From: Pithys albifrons albifrons
Lineage: Eukaryota; Chordata; Aves; Passeriformes; Thamnophilidae
Assembly (NCBI RefSeq): GCF_047495875.1
Contig: NC_092474.1
Coordinates: forward strand, 124,001-188,000
Reading direction: 5' to 3'
Length of the DNA: 64,000 nt
Position numbers and translations under genes: made by a program. Every line of letters begins with the position of its first letter. Position 1 is the first letter of the stretch. Below are positions 49,892 through 56,456 of the stretch, piece by piece. The notes under the pieces are model-generated. The model was not told the origin of the DNA and did not search any database. It saw only the letters and a list, made by a program, of their open reading frames with translations.

Positions 49892-51053
49892 ATCTCTGGG
49901 GGGGTCTCTGGGGTGTCTCTGGATCATCTCTGGTGGTCTCTGGGGGTCTCTTGAGGTCTCTGGGGGATCTATGGGGGTCTCTGGTGGATCTATGAGGGGT
50001 TCCTGTGGGTCCCTGGGGTTCTCTGGGGGTCCCAAGGTGGGTCCCTGGGGGTCTCTGGAGGGGTCTCTGGAGGTCCCTGGTGGGCATCTCGTGATCTCTG
50101 GGCGGTCTATGGGGGTCCCTGGGGGTCTCTGAGGGTCTCTGGGAGTCTCTGGGGGTGTCTGAGGGTCACTGAGGGGTCTCTGGGAGTCTCTGGGGGTGTC
50201 TGGGAGTTTCTGGGGGGTCCGAGGAGATCCCCAGGGGAGTTCTTTGGGGGTCCCTGGGGAGTCTCTGGGTGTCCCTGTGGGGTCCTTGGGGGTCCCTGGG
50301 GGGTCCCTGGGGGATCTCTGGGAGTCTCTGGGGGTCTCTGGAGGGTCTCTGGGGGTCCCTGGTGGTCTCTGGGGATCTCTGGGGGTGTCTGGGGGTACCT
50401 GGAGGGGTCTGGGGGTCTCTGGGGATCTCTGAGAATCTCTGGGGGTCTCTGAGGGTCCCTGGGGGGTCTCTGCGTGTGTCTGGGAGTCCCTGGAGGTCTC
50501 TGAGAGTCTCTGGGGCGTCTCTGGTGGTCCCTGGGGGGTCCGTGGGAGTCTCTGGGGGTGTCTTGGAGTCTCTGGCGTCCCTGGTGTTCCCTGAGGGGTC
50601 TCTGCGGGTCGCTGAGGGGTCTCTGGGAGTTTCTGGGGGCCCTTGGGAGTCCCTGGCGCTGTCTGGGGGTCTGTGGGGGTCCTTGGGCGGTCTCTGGTGA
50701 TCTATGGGAGGTCTCTGGGGGTCCCTAGGGAGTCCCAGTGGACTCTCTGGGGGTCCCTGGGGGGTCTCTGGGGGTCTCTGGGGGGTCTCTGGGGGGGCCC
50801 TGGGGGTCCGTGGGGGCGTCTGGGAGTCCCTGGGGGGTGTCTGGAGGTCTAGGGGGGTCTCTGGGGGTGTCTGGGGGTGTCTGGGGGTCTCTGACAGTCT
50901 CTGGGGAGTCTCTGGGGGAAACTGGGAGTTCTCTGGGAGATCTCTGTAGCGTCCTGGGAGTCCCTGGGGGGTCCCTGGGTGTCCCTGGGAGTGTCTGGGA
51001 ACTTCTGGGGTCTCTGGGGGCCCCTGAGGGGGGCCTCTGGTGGTCTCTGGGGT

Positions 51054-51186
51054 CCCCAAGGAGGTTGGCCGAGGGACGGCATTTCGGGCACCGATGGTGC
51101 CTAAGGCGGGTGTCCGAGGGACGACATTTCGACCACCAGGGGTCCCCAAGGGGGTTGTCCGAGGGACGACATTTCGGGCACCGGGG
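51054..51186. repeat. 45-bp repeat block 31 (3 units, diverged)
   Basis: Three units with private changes CACCGATGGTGCC and CATTTCGACCACCAGG. Confidence 0.87.
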
Positions 51187-52136
51187 ATCTCTGTGGGGGT
51201 CTCTGGGGTGTCTCTGGGGCATCTCTGGTGGTCTCTGGGGGTCCCAGGGTCGGTCCATGGGGATTCCTGGGTGTCCCTGGGGATCTCGGAGGGGTCCCTG
51301 GGGATCTCTGGAGGGGTCTCTGGGGGTCCCTGGGGGGTCTCTCGTGATCTCTGGGAGGTCTATGCGGGTCCCTGGGGGGTCTCTCGTGATCTCTGGGGGA
51401 TCTATGGGGGTCCCTGGGGGGTCCCTGAGGGTCTCTGGGGGTCTCTGGGAGTCTCTGGGGGTCTCTGGGGGTCCCTGGGGGGTCTCGGCAGGTGTCTGGG
51501 AGTCCCTGAAGGTCTCTGAGATTCTCTGGGGGGGTCTCTGGGGCTTCCTGGTGGTCCTTGGGGGGTCCGTGGGGGACTCTGGGGGTCTTTTGTAGTCTCT
51601 GGGGTCTCTGGAGGTCCCTGGGGTGTCTCTGAGGGTTTCTGGGAGTCTCTGCGGTGTCTGGGAGTCTCTGGGGGTCCCTCAGGGGTCTCTGCGGGTCCCT
51701 GAGGGGTCTCTGGGAGTTTCTGGGGGCCCCTGGGAGTCTCTGGGGGTGTCTGGGGGTCTGTGGGGGTCCTTGGGCGGTCCCTGGTAATCTATTGGGGGTC
51801 TCTGGGGGTTCCTGTTGGTCTGGGGGTGTCCCTGGGGGGTCTCTGAGAGTCTCTGGGGTTCTCTGGGGGGTCCCTGGGGGTCCGTGGGGGCGTCTGGGAG
51901 TCACTCGGGGGTGTCGGGGGGTCTATGGGGGTCCCTGGGGTGTCTGGGGGTGTCTGGGGGTCTCTGACAGTCACTGGGGGGTCTCTGGGGGAAACTGGGG
52001 GTTCTCTGGGAGATCTCTGTAGCTTCCTGGGGGACCCTGGGGGGTCCCTGGGTGTCCCTGGGAGTGTCTGGAAATCTCTGGGGTCTCTGGGGGTCCCTGG
52101 GGGGTCCCTGGGGGGGTCTCCGTGGGTCTTTAGGGT

Positions 52137-52660
52137 CCCCAAGGAGGTTGTCCAAGGGGCGACACCTCGGGCGCCGGGGTTCCCCAGGGGGCTGTTGCTG
52201 AGGGGCGACACCTCGGGCGCCGGGGGTCCCCGAAGGGGGGGTTGCCGAGGGGCGACACCTCGGGCACCGGGGCTCCCCAGGGGGCTGTTGCCGAGGGGCG
52301 ACACCTCGGGCGCCGGGGGTCCCCAAGGCGGGGTTGTCGAGGGGCGACACCTCGGGCGCCGGGGCTCCCCAGGGGGCTGTTGCCGAGGGGCGACACCTCG
52401 GGCGCCGGGGGTCCCCAAGGCGGGGTTGTCGAGGGGCGACACCTCGGGTACCAGGGCTCCCCAATGCGGGGTTGCCGAGAGTCTCCCCAAGGCGGGGCTG
52501 GCCGAGGGGAGACACCTCGGGCGCCGGGGCTCCTCGAAGGAGGGGTTCCCGAGGGATGACATTTCGGGCACCCGGGGTCCCCAAGGGTGTTCTCCGAGGG
52601 ACGACATTTTGGGCACCGGGGGCCCCCAAGGGAGGTTCCCGAGGGACGACATTGTTGGGC
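52137..52660. repeat. 45-bp repeat block 32 (about 11-12 units, diverged terminal block)
   Basis: Last block of the array. Most units are of the CGACACCTCGGGCGCC type, joined by CCCCAGGGGGCTGTTGCC or CCCCAAGGCGGGGTTGTCG, so the local pattern is a 90-bp dimer. One unit is shortened (GCCGAGAGTCTCCCC). The final units revert to the CATTTCGGG/CATTTTGGG type and break down at about 52660 (GACATTGTTGGGC). Confidence 0.87.
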
Positions 52661-52689
52661 TGTGGGCAATGGGGGTCCCTGAGTTCCCC

Positions 52690-53345
52690 AGGCACCCCCT
52701 GACCACTCTTACCTCCCCTTACCTCCCTGTGACTCCTCTGAGACCCACGATCCACTGTGAGACCCCCCTCATTTCTCTCTGACTTCTCCTGGATCGCTTT
52801 GGACCCTCCTGAACTCCCCTGGACCCACCTGAATCCCTCTTGGACTTTCCTCAACTCTCTTGGACCACCTTGCACCACCCCCCAGCCCCCCTTGACACTC
52901 TCAAAAACCTTGGACCCTCTTGAATCACACTTGGACTCCCCTGAATCCCTCCAAACCCCCTGAAGCCCCCTGGACCCCTCTCAAACCTGCCTGGGACCCC
53001 TTGGACCCTCCTTAGACCCTTCTGGACCCCTTCGAACCTTTCTGGACACCTCTGAGACTCCCCTGGACACTCCTGGACCCCCCCAAAACCCCCTGGACCC
53101 TCCGAAACTCTCCTGGACCCCCTTGGACTCCCGTGAAACCTCTTTCCACTCCCTTAAAACCCCCTGAACCCTCCTGAACATTCCTGGACCACCTTGAATC
53201 CTCCTAGGGCCCCCATGGATCCCCCTGGTACCCCCAGCGAAACCCCCTGAACCCTCCTGGACCAACGTGAACCCTCCTGGACCCCTTCAAAACGCCTTAG
53301 ATACCCCTGGACCCCCCAAGGACGCCCTTGGGCTCCCTCGGAGCC
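52690..53345. repeat. Degenerate C-rich (+ strand) TGGACCC minisatellite
   Basis: Irregular repeat of about 14-20 bp with cores CCTGGACCCC, CCTGAACCC and CCTTGGACCC. Composition is the mirror image of the big array: C runs on + and G runs on -. Its one long open frame has repeat composition and I do not treat it as a gene. Confidence 0.8.
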
Positions 53346-53352
53346 CCCTGGA

Positions 53353-53625
53353 CGTCCCATGTCCCGCTCATGTCCTCCCATATGCTTCCCATGTCCCCAA
53401 TGTTCCCCCCAGGTCCTACTCATGTCCGCCCATGTCCCCCTCATGTCCTCCCCATGTCCCTTCGATATACCCCCATGTCCCCCCGATGTCTCCCCATGTC
53501 CCCCCATATCCCCCCCCAATGTCTCCCCATGTCCCCCCATATTCCCCCCCGTGTCCCCCCCATGTCCTCCCCGTGTCCCCCCCATGTCCTTCCCTTGTCC
53601 CCCCATGTCCCCCCAATGTCACGTC
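53353..53625. repeat. CATGTCCCCC minisatellite, about 12-bp period
   Basis: Around 22 imperfect copies of CATGTCCCCCC (variants CATGTCCTCCC, GATGTCTCCC, CGTGTCCCCC), distinct from the TGGACCC repeat upstream. Ends at AATGTCACGTCACC, where unique CpG-rich sequence begins. Confidence 0.85.
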
Positions 53626-53630
53626 ACCCC

Positions 53631-53675
53631 GTGGCCGAGAGGTCCCTCTACGCACACGCCGGTTCGAATCTCGCC
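53631..53675 (+). other. tRNA-like A-box and B-box relic
   Basis: GTGGCCGAGAGG (53631-53642) resembles the A-box and D-arm of a serine/leucine-type tRNA. GGTTCGAATC (53661-53670) matches the B-box core. They are only 30 bp apart, too close for a class II tRNA. The T-stem has a mismatch, and the flanking 7-mers do not pair as an acceptor stem. So this is not an intact tRNA. It may be a decayed tRNA or short interspersed element head, an isolated TFIIIC-type site, or chance. Confidence 0.3.
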
Positions 53676-53865
53676 TCCGGCTGCCTCCTCTGCCTCGCCG
53701 GCGCCGCCTGGCGGACAAGGCCGGGAACTGCACCGCAGTCCAGCGCCCCACCACTCCCACCACCCCCATTGCCCGCCGGGGCCCGAGCGGCGAGGGCGCT
53801 GCACGGGCCGGGGAGCGCCTCATTCTCTGTAGCCGCGCCTTCCACTCCCACCGTCGCCCAACAGC
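53676..53865. other. Small CpG-rich unique stretch
   Basis: GC- and CpG-rich non-repetitive sequence between the tRNA-like motif and the TTTTA tract. Open frames cross it in both directions only because it is GC-rich. I recognise no protein or RNA family. Confidence 0.4.
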
Positions 53866-53872
53866 AAAAACT

Positions 53873-53903
53873 CTTATTTTATTTTTTATTTTATGTTATT
53901 TTG
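53873..53903. repeat. TTTTA-rich low-complexity tract
   Basis: Runs of TTATTTTATTTTTTATTTTATG, a sharp change from the CpG-rich sequence just upstream. It could be the tail of a decayed retroposed element starting at the tRNA-like motif, but I see no target-site duplication. Confidence 0.6.
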
Positions 53904-53950
53904 AGTTGCTCTTTCATTACACTCGATTTTTTAGTTTGATTTTTTAAAAA

Positions 53951-55020
53951 AATCCGGATCCAGTCTGAGACTGCACACTGAAAGGGACCGTGTGAAATGT
54001 GCCTAGTTCTGTGTAAACTCCTGAAACACTCTGCTGTAATACAGGTTTTCAACACTAAGTGTCAATTTGTGAGAACAGCAACACTCAGCACAGATTTCTT
54101 AAGAACTGGCTGGACTATTGTTAGTTGTAGTGTGGGTGGTATTTTTGCCTTGTTAAGGGAAACGCAGATTATCTTATAATTATCCCAGCTACTTCTGGCA
54201 CTTTATTACAAGCTATAAATTCATGGATTAAAACTACACATAGTGATTTCAGAATTCCCTGTGGTGTTTCTAGTACAGTCGCTGGTGTCTGGTGGCTTTG
54301 TGTCTCAGTGCAGGTATTTTTGGGGACAAATCTTTAGAGAACACATGGAGACAGATAGTAGTCCTGGAAAACTATGCAGTCAAGTAAACATGAGCTGAAG
54401 ATACTAATAGAATTTTGGCAAATAAAGAAATGGAGACAGTATTTGAAGCAGTGTGGTTTTCATATTTGTAGACATCTGGAAAATCAGATGTAAGAACTGT
54501 TCTTCCAAGTTACCATGGTACCAGATTTAGCCATTTGTACCTTTCACAATTATAGAGTCTGGACTCTTTTACCAGATATCAGCATTTTTAAACCTTCACC
54601 ACCAGCATCCCACTTCAGCAGCACACCAAGAGTCCTCAGAGTGCCTCTGCAGCTCCTGTTTTCACACAGCGCGTCCTGCCTGGCCCGTATGTAGCTGCTC
54701 CACCCAGGCAGCACACACAGGCTCACCTTGCATCTCTGCGGCTTCCTCGGAGGGTCTGCCCCTTTCAGCTTCCCTGACTTCATTTGCCTTGAGTAAAATG
54801 ATTGCAATTCCGTTGGTATATTTAATAAAGTTATCCTGATCATCAATAGTTATATTCATTAATATAACTATTTTACAAACTATTTCATAATATGCATGTG
54901 AAATAGGTGATATTTGGGTGATTCCTGTTATTTTATTACCAAATGTTAATTGAGTTTTGGAGCAATAGGCACTATATTAATGCAAAATATTATCAAATAA
55001 CTGCTCAGGAACTAATTTTA
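53951..55020. other. AT-rich unique intergenic sequence, no gene seen
   Basis: Non-repetitive sequence with only short open frames of ordinary composition (longest about 98 codons). No conserved domain, tRNA, or CR1-type retrotransposon end was recognised. Confidence 0.6.
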
Positions 55021-55291
55021 AGTTTGTGTACTAGTCCCGCGTGGGTTCGGTGGGAGCCGCGCGGGCCGGGGCGGGTCGGAGGACAGGTGTGACCGAGCCC
55101 GTGCCCGCAGGTGCTGCCCTTGCCCCGGGGCGGCTCGGGGCGCGCAGCGAACAGAATGGTGCGCAGCAGCAGCTCAGGCAGCGAGCGAGGCTCGGACAGA
55201 ACGCACCGCCCAGAACGGCAGCGTCGGGCCGGGCCGGGCCGAACCGAGCGGGACGGGGCAGAGCCGAGCAGGGCCGCGGAGAGCCGAACAA

Positions 55292-55975
55292 GACCCGAGC
55301 GGACCCGAGCGCAGCCGAACCGACCGAGCGGACCCGAGCGCAGCCGAACCGACCCGAGCGCAGCCGAACCGACCCGAGCGAACCCGAGCGCAGCCGAACC
55401 GACCCGAGCGAACCCGAGCGCAGCCGAACCGACCCGAGCGCAGCCGAACCGACCCGAGCGGACCCGAGCGCAGCCGAACGACCCGAGCGGACCCGAGCGC
55501 AGCCGAACGACCCGAGCGAACCCGAGCGCAGCCGAACGACCCGAGCGAACCCGAGCGCAGCCGAACCGACCCGAGCGCAGCCGAACCGACCCGAGCGAAC
55601 CCGAGCGCAGCCGAACGACCCGAGCGGACCCGAGCGCAGCCGAACGACCCGAGCGGACCCGAGCGCAGCCGAACGACCCGAGCGGACCCGAGCGCAGCCG
55701 AACGACCCGAGCGAACCCGAGCGCAGTCGAACCGACCCGAGCGAACCCGAGCGCAGCAGAACCGACCCGAGCGGACCCGAGCGTAGCCGAACCGACCCGA
55801 GCGAACCCGAGCGCAGTCGAACCGACCCGAGCGAACCCGAGCGCAGCCGAACCGACCCGAGCGAACCCGAGCGCAGTCGAACCGACCCGAGCGAACCCGA
55901 GCGCAGCCGAACCGACCCGAGCGAACCCGAGCGCAGTCGAACCGACCCGAGCGAACCCGAGCGCAGCCGAACCGA
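55292..55975. repeat. 30-bp CpG-rich tandem repeat in the UBE2L3 promoter
   Basis: About 24 copies of GACCCGAGCG + AACCCGAGCG + CAGCCGAACC, with 20-bp forms (middle decamer lost) and 29-bp forms (one C lost), mainly between 55450 and 55720. From about 55800 to the end, CAGTCGAACC and CAGCCGAACC alternate, a 60-bp dimer. No stop codon occurs in several frames on either strand, which explains the 270-500-codon open frames here. It is unrelated in sequence to the 52-kb array. Confidence 0.93.
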
Positions 55976-56074
55976 TCCGATTCCACCCCGAGGGCCTCGA
56001 TCCCGCCCCGAACCCGCCCGGTGCCCGCTCCAGGCCCCGCCTCTCAGGACGCGCAGGCGGCCCGGGCGGTCCCG

Positions 56075-56092
56075 CCGCGATGCATTGTGGGG
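56075..56092 (-). promoter_or_regulatory. ZNF143/Staf-like binding site
   Basis: Read on the minus strand, CCCACAATGCATCGCG fits the core of the ZNF143/Staf consensus as I remember it (CCC-R-N-M-ATSC-M-YYRC). The two bases before CCC do not fit. It lies 18-35 bp upstream of the UBE2L3 start codon, a usual promoter-proximal place for this factor. It also contains an upstream ATG in frame with UBE2L3. Confidence 0.6.
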
Positions 56093-56104
56093 CGCAGCAG
56101 CGAG

Positions 56105-56118
56105 CCAAGATGGCGGCC
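56105..56118 (+). promoter_or_regulatory. YY1-like site over the start codon
   Basis: CCAAGATGGCGGCC is an excellent match to the long YY1 motif (AAGATGGCGGC). It includes the UBE2L3 initiation codon, an arrangement known from many housekeeping genes where YY1 binds just downstream of the transcription start. Confidence 0.7.
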
Positions 56119-56136
56119 AGCAGGAGGCTGATGAAG
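56110..56136 (+). CDS. UBE2L3: UBE2L3 coding exon 1 (partial gene)
   Basis: Encodes MAASRRLMK, the N-terminus of the E2 ubiquitin-conjugating enzyme UBE2L3 (UbcH7). The known protein is about 154 residues and transfers ubiquitin from E1 to HECT and RBR ligases (for example parkin, HOIP, ARIH1) via a catalytic cysteine encoded in later exons. Only nine codons lie here. The reading frame ends at AAG followed by GTAACA, a usable splice donor, with no phase offset. I chose this ATG because it matches the family N-terminus and has a strong context (A at -3, G at +4). The start sits in a CpG island under YY1-like and ZNF143-like sites. Exon 2, which should continue with the residues ELEEI, is not in the window, so the gene continues past the right edge. 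The identification rests on nine residues plus donor and promoter context. Confidence 0.85.
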
Positions 56137-56142
56137 GTAACA
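56137..56142 (+). other. Splice donor of UBE2L3 exon 1
   Basis: AAG|GTAACA. The exon side and the GTAA fit the donor consensus. Position +5 is C rather than the usual G, so the site is somewhat weak on paper. Confidence 0.7.
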
Positions 56143-56446
56143 GCGCCGGGTAGGGCCGCGGCCGCGCTCCCCGGGCCGGCCCCCGCCCCGCACTCCTCCG
56201 CCAGTGCGGGGCCGCCCCCCCGGCCGCGTCCCGGCTCCGCCGGCCCCCTCCGCGCCCCTCGGCCGCGCCCCGCGCCGCGCCGCCCGGGGCGGGAGCAGCC
56301 GGCAGCCGGACCGCGGCCGTGAGGGGCCGGGCCGCGCCCCCGCTGCCGCCCCGCGCTCCGGCAGCGCCAGCGGGGCCCGGCAATGCGCGGGGGGCGCGGG
56401 GCGGGCACCACGGGCCGCCCCGACCCCCTCCCTGGGGGGCTCCAGG

Positions 56447-56456
56447 GTGACTAAGC
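56447..56456 (+). promoter_or_regulatory. Candidate antioxidant-response-type element
   Basis: GTGACTAAGC fits the RTGACnnnGC core recognised by NRF2/small-Maf dimers. It lies about 310 bp inside intron 1, within the CpG island. A 10-bp match alone is weak evidence. Confidence 0.3.

Larger units (their letters stand above)
1..52690. repeat. 52-kb nested G-rich minisatellite array
   Basis: Nearly the whole stretch is built from a decamer, CTCTGGGGGT, with variants CCCTGGGGGT, TGTCTGGGGGT, CTCTGGGAGT and GATCTCTGGGG. Blocks of a CpG-rich 45-bp repeat interrupt it. The landmark GGAAACTGGGG[G/A]TTCTC, followed by GATCTCTGTAGC, recurs near 1.62, 2.83, 5.77, 7.12, 8.56, 10.26, 12.00, 13.75, 15.15, 16.83, 18.58, 20.51, 21.95, 23.66, 25.21, 26.88, 28.65, 30.93, 32.32, 33.73, 35.45, 37.58, 38.99, 40.79, 42.92, 44.49, 45.89, 47.69, 49.57, 50.92 and 51.99 kb. 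This defines about 31 higher-order units averaging near 1.7 kb. After each 45-bp block comes a conserved stretch of about 300 bp (contains GTGTCTCCGGAGCATCTCTG and GGATCTATGAGGGGTTCCTG), and often CCCCAGGGGAGTTCTTTGGG. The array is open at the left edge of the window. Function unknown; I infer no coding role because the stop-free frames arise from composition. Confidence 0.95.
49400..52690. repeat. Diverged right edge of the G-rich array
   Basis: Decamer, landmark and 45-bp blocks 30-32 are still recognisable. They carry many private substitutions, lost conserved stretches and shorter higher-order units (1.35 and 1.07 kb). This is the pattern expected if homogenisation acts mainly on the array interior. 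Confidence 0.7.

Noticed and set aside
1..52690. Mucin-, collagen- or silk-like repetitive protein gene
   Set aside because: No Gly-X-Y register or Thr/Ser mucin pattern is kept, frames are not conserved between higher-order units (private 1-bp indels in blocks 6, 7, 22 and 23), and there is no non-repeat N- or C-terminal exon.
1..52690. Immunoglobulin class-switch-like region (G-rich non-template strand, tandem repeats)
   Set aside because: AGCT/WGCW hot-spot motifs are almost absent and no constant-region exons are nearby; only the G-rich skew is shared.
1..52690. Telomeric or interstitial telomeric repeat
   Set aside because: No TTAGGG/CCCTAA runs; the decamer CTCTGGGGGT is a different sequence.
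53624..53690. Functional tRNA-Ser or tRNA-Leu gene
   Set aside because: A- and B-box spacing is too short, there is no anticodon arm, and no acceptor-stem pairing; kept only as a low-confidence tRNA-like relic.
53267..53947. 226-codon + strand frame over the CATGTCC repeat and CpG stretch
   Set aside because: Most of it is repeat peptide (Pro/His/Val), ending in AT-rich sequence; overlapping frames are equally open.
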